A DNA stretch of 39,294 nucleotides. Source: Bryobacterales bacterium (lineage in GTDB: Bacteria; Acidobacteriota; Terriglobia; Bryobacterales; UBA6623). The DNA is taken from positions 1 to 39,294 of the forward strand of contig JAJEHF010000190.1 in NCBI GenBank assembly GCA_022823865.1. Reading direction: 5' to 3'. The notes under the pieces are model-generated. The model had not been told where the DNA came from. It did not search any database and worked only from the letters and a program-made list of their open reading frames with translations. The position numbers and the translations under genes are program-made. This document shows, piece after piece, positions 1-8,742 of the stretch (its first letter is position 1; the number at the start of each line of letters is the position of its first letter).

Positions 1-102
1 GGCCGCGGCAAACTCGACACTCATCACAAGTACAACCAGCCTGTCAAAAACGTCTTCGTCAAACCCCTCTGCCCGGACTGGAAAGCAATCCTCAATCGTT
101 AG
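1..102 (+). CDS. C-terminal end of an unrecognised protein (cut by window edge)
   Basis: Frame 1 is open from the window edge to a TAG at 100-102 and reads 33 residues ending in KPLCPDWKAILNR. The composition (Lys, Asn, His, Trp) is protein-like and unlike random high-GC DNA. I do not recognise the family. The following ~135 bp to the next gene hold nothing I can identify. The frame could also be chance, since only about 100 bp are visible. Confidence 0.35.
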   Translation, partial: GRGKLDTHHKYNQPVKNVFVKPLCPDWKAILNR

Positions 103-237
103 CTCCGCCACTGCCTTTCACGGCCCGCTCGAACGCTTACGTGAGGACTGCCTCATCCAAAGCCAAGCCGCCGTCCCAGCTTAGAGCGGCCATCTGCCTG
201 CGAGAGAGTCACGTGGAAGAAGGTGGTCGCATTGCCT

Positions 238-1209
238 TTATCGTGGAACGCCGCTGAAGCGTAGGTTAAGCAGTGCGGGCAATTCCTGTAGCGCTATGAG
301 CTCTCCCCTAGCACCGCGCAATAAACCCACTGACGGAGGTGCATCGATGCTGCCGACCCAGCCCGGAATTGCTGCCCAAGATTCCGCTCCCGGCGCAAGT
401 CCGTAGATTCCGAATCTTCGGCCGGAGATCCATGCCAGCACGCGTCCCGAATTCGTTACTGCTAGCACCTGTACCTGTACCAACGGCAGGGGCACCCGCC
501 GAACGAGTTCGCCATTGGCGTCTAGCTCGAGCCATTCACCCGCCACCCCGGAATAGAAGCCGACCCCTTCCCCAAGTCGTCTCGCGAACGAACGGCCCGC
601 TCTGCCGGCCGACATGGATGGATGCACTTCCGATCCAAACATCGAGCGAGGCAGGAACTCCCCTTGGAATTCGCCATCGAGGCTGTACTTGCGGACGATC
701 CCCACCTTGTCGCCTCGCTGCCGTCCGAATACCCAGACCGAGTCGTCCTGCCCGGCCGCTACATGATGCGGGATGTAGTCATCCGTCCGGATGAAGTGCT
801 CAATGCTTCCGTCCGGTCGAACGATCATCGCGCCTCGCGCAATCGCTCCGTCCGCTTGGATCATCCCTCCCGCCACAACAGCCCCTCCGCTGTCGAGCGG
901 AGCCATGTCCATGATCGTGGTTTGCACCGCGCCATCTGCCCAGAAGCTGTTGCGGAATGCCACTGAGCCATCATGGCGGATGCGAGCGTAGTGTGGATCG
1001 TCCTTGGCGTCCGTGCGAATCACCGAGACCCGCCAGCGGCAGATCCCGGCAGTTTCGACACGTAGTTCAGCAGGTCCCGGGATGAGGTTGATTCCGATGT
1101 CTATACGGTCAGGACCGGTAGCACTGATCGCGTTTGGCGCAAGCAAGGCCAGCAGGATGCAAGTTCCGCGGATCGGGAGATAAGGTGTCTTCATAGGGTT
1201 ACGCATCAC
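238..1209 (-). CDS. Secreted hypothetical protein, beta-propeller-like
   Basis: The 323-residue product has an N-terminal signal-type sequence: basic residues, a hydrophobic stretch CILLALLAPNAISA around residues 17-30, then a probable cleavage site after Ala. The mature part is rich in short strand-like repeats (for example IVRPDGSIEHF, RKYSLDGEFQGEF, WLELDANGELVRR) with the recurrent pattern of a hydrophobic strand, Asp-Gly/Asn-Gly turn and strand. This suggests a beta-propeller or 6-bladed-type fold. I recognise no catalytic motif, so no function is assigned. The start is GTG at 1209 with a weak GAGGG upstream; an in-frame ATG at 1194 (MKTPYLPIRG) would still leave a complete signal peptide and may be the true start. 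It is transcribed alone. Confidence 0.6.
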   Translation of the reverse strand: MMRNPMKTPYLPIRGTCILLALLAPNAISATGPDRIDIGINLIPGPAELRVETAGICRWRVSVIRTDAKDDPHYARIRHDGSVAFRNSFWADGAVQTTIMDMAPLDSGGAVVAGGMIQADGAIARGAMIVRPDGSIEHFIRTDDYIPHHVAAGQDDSVWVFGRQRGDKVGIVRKYSLDGEFQGEFLPRSMFGSEVHPSMSAGRAGRSFARRLGEGVGFYSGVAGEWLELDANGELVRRVPLPLVQVQVLAVTNSGRVLAWISGRRFGIYGLAPGAESWAAIPGWVGSIDAPPSVGLLRGARGELIALQELPALLNLRFSGVPR

Positions 1210-1439
1210 GAGCTAGTGCCCTCGGACCGCGATGGCGGATACAGAGCCTGTCGAGAAGATTACAGCGACACGTTCCAGCTGCATTTTCGTGCCCCCCAAT
1301 TAGTAAACTTCAGCAACGGCGGAATGGTCACGAGTCTCTTCTCATTCTCTCCAAAACCTGGATAGCTTGATAGGCGGTGGTCGCTCGCCGGAAAGAGTGG
1401 GGCAACGAGGCCCCAACGATGAGCAAGCACTCCCCAGAC

Positions 1440-1981
1440 GCAAAAGGTAACTTTGGGGTCCATTGTCCTTCCCGGCGCGCTGCAGGGCCGCGCGCGTGGC
1501 CTCGTCCAAGGCTTCGAGATCAAACGCGCCGAGTTGGCGGCGGGCGTTGACGATCACTCGCAGCAGACTGCCGACCTCGGCCTGGACGGCGTCTTGGATG
1601 GCGCGCAGCGTTTTTTGGCACGTGCGGCTAGGGATCCAGATCTTGGGCCTGTGGCGGGCGCAGTTGGCAGATCCGCTCGTTGATTTGGACGAGTTCGGAG
1701 CTGAGCTGCTGGAAGCGGCGGAAGGTGGCCACCTCGCGTTCGGCCTTGTGGACCTGGGCGGGCTCGGATAGGGTTTGCTGGACCGTCTTGCCGGCCTGCT
1801 TGTAGGACAGGCGCACTTGGGGGCCGTGGCCGGGATGGTCGTCGCGGGCGCAGGCGCAGTTGGGCTTGCCGCAACGGCGGAAGGACGCATGGACGGAGCC
1901 GCGTCGGAAGTCGCCGAGCTGGGCGATTTCAAGCAGGACTTGCGAGCGTCGTGCTTCGAGGTCAGGCAGGGAGTCAAGCAT
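1440..1981 (-). pseudogene. ISKra4-type transposon remnant: DUF6788 ORF plus truncated transposase N-terminus
   Basis: The minus strand from 1981 to 1628 encodes 117 residues (MLDSLPDLEARRSQVLLEIA...) with the zinc-ribbon-like pattern RRCGKPNCACARDDHPGHGPQ followed by YKQAGKTVQQTLSEPAQ. This is the pattern I know from DUF6788 accessory ORFs of ISKra4-like elements. Just downstream, in a different frame (~1640-1450), comes QDAVQAEVGSLLRVI then FDLEALDEATRAALQRAG. That matches the N-terminus of ISKra4 transposases, which read DLEA(T/I)E-A-R-A-HQAG. Homology stops abruptly near 1455, so most of the transposase is missing. The frame change near 1630 may be decay, or a relic of the frameshift organisation of some ISKra4 subgroups. 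Assigned from remembered family patterns. Confidence 0.6.
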
Positions 1982-2117
1982 GAGGCCTCCTTGCCTGAGA
2001 GCAACAGCTGCACTCAGAGAAGGCAGGCCGCATCAGCAAAACGCGCATGATTCACGGAAATGTCGCGCAGTCGCGCACCCCAGGCTGGCTCTCCCAGAGC
2101 ACTATAATTCTAATTGC

Positions 2118-3314
2118 GTGTCTGTGGAAGACTCCCCCCAGCCGTCAGAGAAGGGTTCGTACAGGATCCTTGTTGTAGACGACGAACCTAGCCTCGAGCG
2201 ACTCATCCGACTGCGGATGCGCCGGGAGATCAGTACAGGGCAGTTCGCATTCGGATTTGCGAGAAACGGAATCGAGGCATTGGCAAGGCTCTCGTCGGAC
2301 GAGCCGTACGACATCGTACTTTCCGACATCAACATGCCCCAGATGGACGGGCTAACACTGCTCGAGAAGATCCCCAGCGTCGCCACCGATGTCCGCGCTG
2401 TCATCGTTTCCGCATACGGCGACATGAAGAACATCCGCACTGCGATGAATCGAGGGGCGTTCGATTTCGTCACGAAACCAATCGATTTCGCTGACTTACG
2501 CACCACGATCGACCGGACGTTGCAGGATCTCGCGGCATGGCGCGAGGCTCTCCAATCGCGTGACCAGTTGGTGGCGATTGAACGCGAGCTCGAACTGGCT
2601 CGCCAAATGCAGCGATCGATTGTGCCGACCGAATTCCCAGACGGCATAGGCCACCAAATCTTCGCAAGAATGGATCCCGCCAAAGCGGTAGGAGGGGACT
2701 TCTTCGACTTCGTGAATCTCGGGAACGGCCGAATCGGTCTGGCGATAGCGGACGTGGCTGGGAAAGGGGTGCCTGCGGCGTTGCTCATGATGTCGAGCCG
2801 AACCCTGCTTAAGTGCGGAGCGGTCGAGAGCGACAATCCGGGGAAAGTCCTGAGCTACGTCAATGCGGCGCTTCAAACGGACAACGCCGCCCTGATGTTT
2901 GTGACAATGTTCTACGGGATCTTCGATTCCGGCAGCGGGAAGTTTACTTACGCGAGCGCCGGACACGACTCGCCGCTGCTAGTACGAAAGGATGGGAGCA
3001 CGTCCCTGCTACCGCCCACAGGCGGCACCGTACTGGGAGTCATTCCCGGTTTCGAATACGAGTGCAACGCGATAGACCTAGCACCGGGCGAAACAATCCT
3101 GCTCTATACCGACGGTGTACCTGATGCCCTCAATCGTGATGGCGAACGCTTCGGGATGGAACGCCTCCGCCAAATCTTCGCAGACACGCCTCCAGAGGGT
3201 GCCCAAGCAACAACGGATGTGGTGTTCCAGCGCGTGAGGGAATTCGCTCAAGACACCCCCCAGTTTGACGACCTGACTTGCCTGGTCCTTCGGAGGCCAG
3301 TCCTGGACTCGTAA
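2118..3314 (+). CDS. Response regulator with SpoIIE/RsbU-type PP2C phosphatase output
   Basis: A cytoplasmic signalling protein of ~398 residues. The N-terminal receiver domain (residues ~15-135) has the acidic pair D21-D22 in VVDDEP, phospho-acceptor D70 in VLSDINMPQMDG, S98 and K120 in FVTKP. A helical linker follows, with ELELARQMQRSIVP. Then a PP2C_SIG phosphatase domain has the metal-binding motifs VGGDFFDF, IADVAGKGVPAALLM, YASAGHDSPLL, LYTDGVPDALN and DDLTCLVLRR. Such proteins dephosphorylate anti-sigma-factor antagonists in partner-switching stress responses. The start is uncertain: no ATG precedes the receiver fold in a suitable place. GTG at 2118 (or 2124) lies 10 bp after TATAAT (2103-2108) with no Shine-Dalgarno, so a leaderless mRNA is possible. 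It is convergent with the kinase downstream, its probable phosphodonor. Confidence 0.9.
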   Translation: MSVEDSPQPSEKGSYRILVVDDEPSLERLIRLRMRREISTGQFAFGFARNGIEALARLSSDEPYDIVLSDINMPQMDGLTLLEKIPSVATDVRAVIVSAYGDMKNIRTAMNRGAFDFVTKPIDFADLRTTIDRTLQDLAAWREALQSRDQLVAIERELELARQMQRSIVPTEFPDGIGHQIFARMDPAKAVGGDFFDFVNLGNGRIGLAIADVAGKGVPAALLMMSSRTLLKCGAVESDNPGKVLSYVNAALQTDNAALMFVTMFYGIFDSGSGKFTYASAGHDSPLLVRKDGSTSLLPPTGGTVLGVIPGFEYECNAIDLAPGETILLYTDGVPDALNRDGERFGMERLRQIFADTPPEGAQATTDVVFQRVREFAQDTPQFDDLTCLVLRRPVLDS

Positions 3315-3824
3315 CAAGATCGCTGCCCGGCCAGAGGCTGAACCCGATTCGCCGCAGCGCTCAGAATCGCCCGTTGACAACTTCGGTCGAGAACAGCACG
3401 AGCCTCGTGCCCACCTCGTGCTAATCGAGTTGCGCAGCTGCATTAGTTCTCAGAACGGGTCTCGAGCCCGCCTTGCACGTCTCGAAGCAGTGTCGGCAGG
3501 ACTCGCCCGCCTCACGCCCATTGAAGGTGCCCGCAAGAACTCGTCGCTAGCCGGATGGAGGGCAGTCTGCTGCAGAACCGCGCGCCCGAGTCGTTGCGCG
3601 CAGCATCCCGGCAGCAGCTGAGGTTCGACCACCGGCGCTGCGAGCGGCTCGGTAATGACCGACAGTTGCAGGATCCCGGAGGTTCAACCCCCAGGCACAA
3701 GACTCTCGGAAGCAGAGCGCCGACCAGCAGATGCCCGCCATCCAATCCGCCACCACCACGCAGATCTCAATGTGGACCTGCGCCGTCGCACCCTCCCTTG
3801 ACTGAGAACCTTCTCCCGCGCCTC
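3315..3824. other. Gap between convergent genes, no gene seen
   Basis: About 510 bp separate the stops of the phosphatase and the kinase. Short open frames on both strands show no recognisable motif or ribosome binding site. I see no convincing bidirectional terminator hairpin and no tRNA. Confidence 0.5.
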
Positions 3825-5879
3825 TCATCGGGGCAGATCGACAATCATCTCCGTGAATTCACCCGTCACGCTATCGACCCTGATTTCCCCCCCATGCTCC
3901 CGGACGATGTCGTTCGACAACGCCAAGCCAAGGCCCGTGCCTTTGTCCGCGTCCTTGGTTGTAAAGAACGGATTGAAGATCTTGTCCCGGATTTCATCTG
4001 GGATCCCGCTACCATTGTCGCGAATGGAGATTCTGACGCAATCCCGCATGTCCTCCGTTCGAACCCATAGAGTTGGGGTGTACGATGCGTCGGTTGCCCG
4101 CCGCTTCTCGTCGGTCGCGTGACAGGCGTTTGTCACCATGTTCAAGACAACTCGCCCGAGAGCTTGCGGAACGCATTCGATCTCTCCCACATTCTCATCG
4201 AAGGTCTGCTCGAACTGGACTTGAAAGTTCGGGTCGTTTGCACGCGCATTCTTGTAGGCCAGTGCCGCATTCTGCTTGACAAGACTGTTGATATCCGCGA
4301 AGAGCCGGTCGCTGGATTCGCGACCCATCCGCAGCATGTCATGAACGATTCGATTTGCGCGGTTACCGTGCTCGAGGATGGACTCGAGACTCGCGGTAAG
4401 GTCCTGACAGACAATCCGAACCTGGTCAAGCTGTTCAGCATTCATCGGCTTGCTCGCCATGGTCAACAGCTCCTGCAGCTCCTGGAGGAGCTCTTCCGAG
4501 ACTTCTGCGAAGTTCTTGACAAAGTTCAGCGGATTCTTGATCTCATGGGCTACCCCCGCGATAAGCTCCCCGAGCGCGGCCAGCTTCTCGCGCATTATGA
4601 TCTGGTCTTGGGCTTTACGCAGGTCAGCGAGCACCGATTCAAGCTCGGCATTCTTGGACTGCAGGTCGGCGGCCAACTTCTCGACTAGATTCAAGCGCTG
4701 CACCTCGAGGGCGTACCGCCGGAACACCTCAAGAGCAGCAGCCATGTCCGCGACTTCATCGTGGCCCGTGATCGCAACCGCGCCTTCCAGGTCGCCGCTA
4801 GCCATGTACCGCATGCGGGATGACAGCGCGTTCAAGCGTCGAATGAGGTATCGCCCCACGAAGAGCCACGCGATCAACAAGGCGCCTACTACGCTGGTGA
4901 GGCTCAAAGCGAGCAGCACGTTCCGCCCGGTGCGAATCGCGTTCGTCGTCGGGCCGCGGGCGACCTGCGTGTTGGTGCGGAATCCTTCGACTAAGATCTC
5001 GACCTCGGAGACGAGTTCGTTCGCGATCTCGCGGTTCCGCGCGAGCAATTCACCCTGGCGCTGGGCAACTGCGAGTTCACGCGCGCGAAAGTCGAAAACG
5101 CCGTTCTCACCGGCACCTAGACGAGCTAGGCGCTCAAAGAGTGGAGCGGCTTCCGTGTCGAACCCCTCCATGCCGAGCGCCGCCAGACTGCGCCCGAGCT
5201 GTCTGGAAGTGTCCGCGTAGCGCTCGGCCAACTGTTCAAGCAAGTCTGGATCCGAGATAGAAAATGCGCTTGCTAGCAGCTGACTTCCGATGGCAACACC
5301 TTCTCTCAGTTCGCTAAGTTGGCGGCATCGGTCAACCTCGCCGCCTGCGCAAAACTGGCTGTCGATCACCGCCTCGAGAACCATCGCCAGCCTATCGTCC
5401 ACAACCTTCAACTCTTCGCGCAGCGTGGCACCGACTTCGGAAAGTTCCAGCCGTCGAGCTACCAGTTCCCCGATCAATTCGATGTTGGAGGTCATTGTGC
5501 GCCCCCATACTCGAACACGGCGAACTCCTTCGCTCTCGCCCCTACGCCGAGCCAGCGCCGCGAGACTGGCCTCGAATCTGGTGCGGACCACTTCGCTTTC
5601 TGCTTGCACGGCTTCGAACTCTGCCGGAGACTGGGATAGCATCAGACGCGGGGCAGAGTCTGCGAGCGCACTAACGCGCTGGGCGACCCCAAACGCGGCC
5701 GCCATGTCCGACATGCTCCCTTCGTTGAACTGCTCCTGCGCCTCACCGATACGACCGACTATGATCCAAGCGACGACACTAGCCGCCATTGTCAGCGCCA
5801 CGGCGCCGGCCAGACCCGCGTACAATTGCGCCGCAATGCTCTTGCGGACCCACAAAAAGCCCCGCCGCAGGATGGTCAT
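3825..5879 (-). CDS. Membrane sensor histidine kinase (HAMP, HisKA, HATPase)
   Basis: A 684-residue kinase if started at ATG 5879; an in-frame TTG at 5924 with an upstream GAGGTGG would add 15 residues. It has a first membrane helix at ~15-45, a large helical periplasmic domain (~45-315, TorS-like in its coiled, Glu/Arg-rich character) and a second membrane helix at ~320-345 (LSLTSVVGALLIAWLFVG). HAMP follows (~345-400, MASGDLEGAV...GHDEVADM), then a coiled coil. The HisKA H-box LIAGVAHEIKNPLNF has the phospho-His at ~445. The ATPase has N box MVTNACHA (~584), G1 DNGSGIPDE, the F box FNPFFTTK, and G2 GTGLGLAL. No receiver is attached, so it should signal to a separate regulator. The convergent receiver-PP2C protein is the obvious candidate, by inference from neighbourhood. 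The ligand is unknown. Confidence 0.9.
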   Translation of the reverse strand: MTILRRGFLWVRKSIAAQLYAGLAGAVALTMAASVVAWIIVGRIGEAQEQFNEGSMSDMAAAFGVAQRVSALADSAPRLMLSQSPAEFEAVQAESEVVRTRFEASLAALARRRGESEGVRRVRVWGRTMTSNIELIGELVARRLELSEVGATLREELKVVDDRLAMVLEAVIDSQFCAGGEVDRCRQLSELREGVAIGSQLLASAFSISDPDLLEQLAERYADTSRQLGRSLAALGMEGFDTEAAPLFERLARLGAGENGVFDFRARELAVAQRQGELLARNREIANELVSEVEILVEGFRTNTQVARGPTTNAIRTGRNVLLALSLTSVVGALLIAWLFVGRYLIRRLNALSSRMRYMASGDLEGAVAITGHDEVADMAAALEVFRRYALEVQRLNLVEKLAADLQSKNAELESVLADLRKAQDQIIMREKLAALGELIAGVAHEIKNPLNFVKNFAEVSEELLQELQELLTMASKPMNAEQLDQVRIVCQDLTASLESILEHGNRANRIVHDMLRMGRESSDRLFADINSLVKQNAALAYKNARANDPNFQVQFEQTFDENVGEIECVPQALGRVVLNMVTNACHATDEKRRATDASYTPTLWVRTEDMRDCVRISIRDNGSGIPDEIRDKIFNPFFTTKDADKGTGLGLALSNDIVREHGGEIRVDSVTGEFTEMIVDLPR

Positions 5880-5924
5880 GGTTTGGTTCTGGACTTGGGT
5901 CCCAGAGCAGAATTGTAGCGGCAA

Positions 5925-6570
5925 ATGTTGCCGCCACCTCGATCCGAGCCTTGGTTCTTAGCTTCTTCAAAGCCGTACTTTGCGCCACCGAGCCTTCCGG
6001 AAGACGCGTAACCGCGGATAGGCCGACTGCGTTGAGCATGGCTCTGCCTCGGAGAACAGGCCTACGGCTTACGCGTCCCGCCGCTTGATCAAGGTCGCCG
6101 AATTCCTGCCATACGCCCGGACGTCATGCACGAGGCGATCACCCGGCCTCCATCCCGCGGCCCTTTCGTGGAGTATCCAACTGCGTCCGAGGCGCGTTCC
6201 CAATAAGTGCTTTGAACGCCCACGAATCGTCAGAGAGTTCAATCGCGAGGGACAGCCCCAAGCACCCGATAGCGAAGTCCCCGCGAAGCCCGCCGGCACC
6301 CGTCCTTGATGACCTCACCGGCCAACTCGTCCAAAGCGAGCTATCCCTCAAAGACAGACAGTTTCGAAGCTCGTCCAAGAGTCATGGGCCGCCTCATCTC
6401 GCGCGACCGCATCACTGGCAGTCCCTCACCAGTACGCGGTCTCCAGCCCGATTTCAACGCCATTCCTGAAATGTAGAGGCCACGATTCGTGAGGAATCGT
6501 CGATGAAAGAAGTTGGGAGCTCGCAAGGCTGTCGCTGCCGAGTATTGAAAGGTCGTGCCCCCAAGGTCGG
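5925..6570. other. Intergenic region with left copy of an inverted repeat
   Basis: About 650 bp upstream of the kinase and downstream of the PurD-like gene. The only structure I can support is the repeat copy at 6379-6553. The rest shows no gene, RNA or hairpin that I recognise. Confidence 0.4.
6379..6553 (-). repeat. Imperfect inverted repeat, left copy
   Basis: The reverse complement of this segment aligns with 7917-8095 over ~175 bp. Long shared blocks include gtggcctctacatt and gagatgaggcggccca, and the intervening matches keep the same order (tcatcgacg-ttcctc, ggatggc, cgaaatcgg, ctggtgag). Conceptual translation of both copies gives the shared string GLYIxGMAxKS, preceded by HRRFLxN, in one frame. 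It may be a decayed small coding repeat or a MITE-like unit. The stop of the PurD-like gene lies 17 bp away. Confidence 0.7.
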
Positions 6571-7833
6571 TCACACCCGCGGGCGGCCTATGTCGCGGCG
6601 ATAGTGCGCTCCTCTGAATTGAATTGATTCGACAGCGGCGTATGCGCGGTCCACGGCGCTAGCGAGGTTCTTTCCCTGTGCCGTGACCCCAATTACGCGA
6701 CCGCCGATCGTCACGGGCTTGCCGCCGGACAGCTTCGTTCCGGCATGGAAGACCTTAACGTTGCGCTGCTCTGCTCTTCGGATTCCTTCAATCTCGAATC
6801 CCGTTGAGTACGGTCCGGGATATCCGTCCGATGCCATGACGACACAAGCGCTTGATTTGGCTACTGTTCTGACCAGCGACAGGTCCATGGACCGCTGCGC
6901 AGTACCGGCGATCAGTTGCGCAAAGCCCCCCGCGAGACGGTAAAGCAGCGCCTGGGCCTCGGGGTCGCCGAGCTGAACTCTGAACTCGAGCGCCTTGGGC
7001 CCGGAAGGGGTCATCATCAATTCGCTCACCAAGAACCCGGTAAATGGCGTCCCTTGGCGAATCATCGTAGACAAAGCTGGCTCTACGATGAGGTCAAGAA
7101 TCGTGCCGTAGTCCGAACTGTCGAGTATGGAGTCGTCAGAGTAAGCCCCCATGCCGGCGGTCCTAGGCCCTTGGGAACCGTCGTGAGCATGCCTTTGAGT
7201 GCGTATTGGCGGGAATAAGCAGTAGCTCTCGCCATCGCTGAGTACTGTGAACAGCAGCTTCTCGCCTTCGGTGTACTCCTCGACGACTATCCTCTTGTCG
7301 GCCTCGCCTGCCTCATCGCCCCCCAGCATCCGCGTCGCTTCCGATTGTGCGGTGGTCGCGTCACGGGCGATGACGACATCGTCTTGGCCAGTCGATCTGT
7401 CAGCCTTAAGGACAACTGGGTATCCGAAGTTGCCCAGAGTGTTGTGGATATCCTCGATGCGCTCCAGCACGGCGAATTCCAAGGTTGGAATGCCGTGGCG
7501 GCCCATGAATTCCTTCGCGAACACGCGGCTTGAACCGAGCCGCGCGGACTCCTTGGCCGGCCCCACGATCGGAATGCCCTTCGACCTGAACTCGTCCACA
7601 ACCCCCGCGAGAATTGCCTCTGAAGGTCCGACCACCGCGCAATCCACATTGAAAAGGTCGGCAACAGCAGACATCTCGCTGACTCTCGATATGTTTCCCG
7701 GGATGCAGAGGGCGTCGTCGACCGCACCGGCATTCCCCGGAACGCAGAATACGCTATTCGTGCTGGAATCGGCCGCGAGGCGCCATGCGATCGCATGGGC
7801 TCTGCCATCGCCCCCGATCACCAATATCTTCAT
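6571..7833 (-). CDS. Divergent PurD-like ATP-grasp protein (phosphoribosylamine-glycine ligase paralogue)
   Basis: The 420-residue product has the overall PurD (GAR synthetase) plan and length: N-terminal MKILVIGGDGRAHAIAW, PGNAGA, central HDGSQGPRTAGMGAY (217-231), GDPEAQ, and the C-terminal end YRRDIG. PurD joins phosphoribosylamine and glycine with ATP in purine synthesis. Several signature residues are altered. GREHA reads GRAHA. The ATP-grasp glycine loop normally reading KADGLAAGKGV is KADRSTGQDDV (143-153). The metal-binding EFNxRFGDPE is EFRVQLGDPE, with Arg285 in place of the Asn ligand. Membership of the PurD family is clear, but retained GAR synthetase activity is doubtful; it may use another substrate or be decaying. 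ATG 7833 is preceded by AGAAG. The gene stands alone, with no other pur gene nearby, between inverted repeats. Confidence 0.8.
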   Translation of the reverse strand: MKILVIGGDGRAHAIAWRLAADSSTNSVFCVPGNAGAVDDALCIPGNISRVSEMSAVADLFNVDCAVVGPSEAILAGVVDEFRSKGIPIVGPAKESARLGSSRVFAKEFMGRHGIPTLEFAVLERIEDIHNTLGNFGYPVVLKADRSTGQDDVVIARDATTAQSEATRMLGGDEAGEADKRIVVEEYTEGEKLLFTVLSDGESYCLFPPIRTQRHAHDGSQGPRTAGMGAYSDDSILDSSDYGTILDLIVEPALSTMIRQGTPFTGFLVSELMMTPSGPKALEFRVQLGDPEAQALLYRLAGGFAQLIAGTAQRSMDLSLVRTVAKSSACVVMASDGYPGPYSTGFEIEGIRRAEQRNVKVFHAGTKLSGGKPVTIGGRVIGVTAQGKNLASAVDRAYAAVESIQFRGAHYRRDIGRPRV

Positions 7834-7916
7834 CTAAAGCGACTTCTGCCTCAATTGCCTAGCCAATTGACTGACAGAATAACAGAGGGTGGCCGCCCGG
7901 TTCAGGCTGCGAGCCG

Positions 7917-8095
7917 GGACTCTTCAATGTTCGGCCGAGACAGGCCTTCAGGTCCCCAAACTCTCGTCCATCGACGGTTCCTCCCCAATTGTGGCCTCTA
8001 CATTGCGGGGATGGCCTCGAAATCGGACCAAGACCGGATTCTGGTGAGTTACTTCCGGTGGTCCGGTGGTGCGAGATGAGGCGGCCCAAGACCCC
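7917..8095 (+). repeat. Imperfect inverted repeat, right copy
   Basis: This is the counterpart, in opposite orientation, of 6379-6553. The two copies enclose the PurD-like gene, with its start codon 84 bp from this copy. The best-conserved core is 7984-8035 (ccccaattgtggcctctaca onward) and the distal block 8073-8088 (gagatgaggcggccca). Confidence 0.7.
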
Positions 8096-8221
8096 GATAG
8101 TAAGGACAGCGCCTGAGCAGCCAGGGGCGCCCGACGTAGCAGGATGTAGGTGCCGACGGGAGAAGACGCACAACCGCCTTGGAGTCCTCCGAGCCCCGCG
8201 TAGAGTCTACGCTGACAAGGA

Positions 8222-8434
8222 CTAGCGAGGAGTGTTGCCAACAGATCTCGGCGAGGCTCGTCTCGAGAGCGCCTCACCATCGTCAACTTGCTGCGCACGT
8301 CCCCGCACACCACAGCGGCACGGGCAGGTTGGCGGCGCGGTCCTTGTGGCCGTCACCCGCTGATGAGCTAGCGAGTGGATTGCCCCGGCGTAGTCAATCG
8401 CAAGACCATTCGGTAGGGATGTGCGTAACGACAT
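8222..8434 (-). pseudogene. Possible remnant of a RAYT/IS200-like transposase N-terminus
   Basis: The minus strand near 8360-8415 reads LAIDYAGAIHSLAHQ, and a neighbouring frame continues GDGHKDRAANL. RAYT (Y1_Tnp-type, REP-associated) transposases begin with a conserved LRIDYxGAxYHVxxRGDxR... segment. The match is short and broken by a frame change, and no HxH or Tyr motif can be seen downstream. Weak evidence only. Confidence 0.25.
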
Positions 8435-8711
8435 GTCGGGCTTGCGTCGGCGTCTCCAACGAGAGCGCTCGTCTTTGCGAGACGAGCCGATGCGCCGGAC
8501 GTGCCTGCCCCTTCACGCTCCGTTGCACAGAATGTGCGTTCCGAGAGCGAGAGTTCGAGGTCTGGGGCCGAGCAACCCACGCACTCGGACCGGCTGGTTA
8601 AGCCCCATCGCGACGCGGGCGAAGGGGCTCATTCGGCAAGGGCTTGCGGCATGTGACGACGCTGGGCTGAACTGGGTCTCGCTGGCCGGATTGCAGGCCA
8701 GCGCACTCAAG

Positions 8712-8732
8712 CCGCGGGCTGCCGATGCCCCA
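8712..8732 (+). repeat. IS4 element left terminal inverted repeat
   Basis: It matches the reverse complement of 11117-11137 at 19 of 21 positions (mismatches G/C at 8718 and 8724). It lies 11 bp beyond the transposase stop codon. Confidence 0.8.
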
Positions 8733-8742
8733 CAAGTCACGA

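Larger units (their letters stand above)
7834..8711. other. Intergenic region with right repeat copy and possible transposase debris
   Basis: About 880 bp between the PurD-like gene and the IS4 element. It holds the right copy of the inverted repeat (7917-8095) and, further on, a short minus-strand match to RAYT-type transposases near 8360-8420. Otherwise there is no supportable gene. Confidence 0.4.

Noticed and set aside
1860..2117. ATG at 1860 as start of the receiver-phosphatase
   Set aside because: It would add ~86 residues of antisense DUF6788 sequence before the receiver fold; GTG 2118 or 2124 fits the domain boundary.
3660..3710. tRNA-like T-arm (ggttcaaccccc)
   Set aside because: Flanking bases do not form a T stem and no acceptor, D or anticodon arm can be folded around it.
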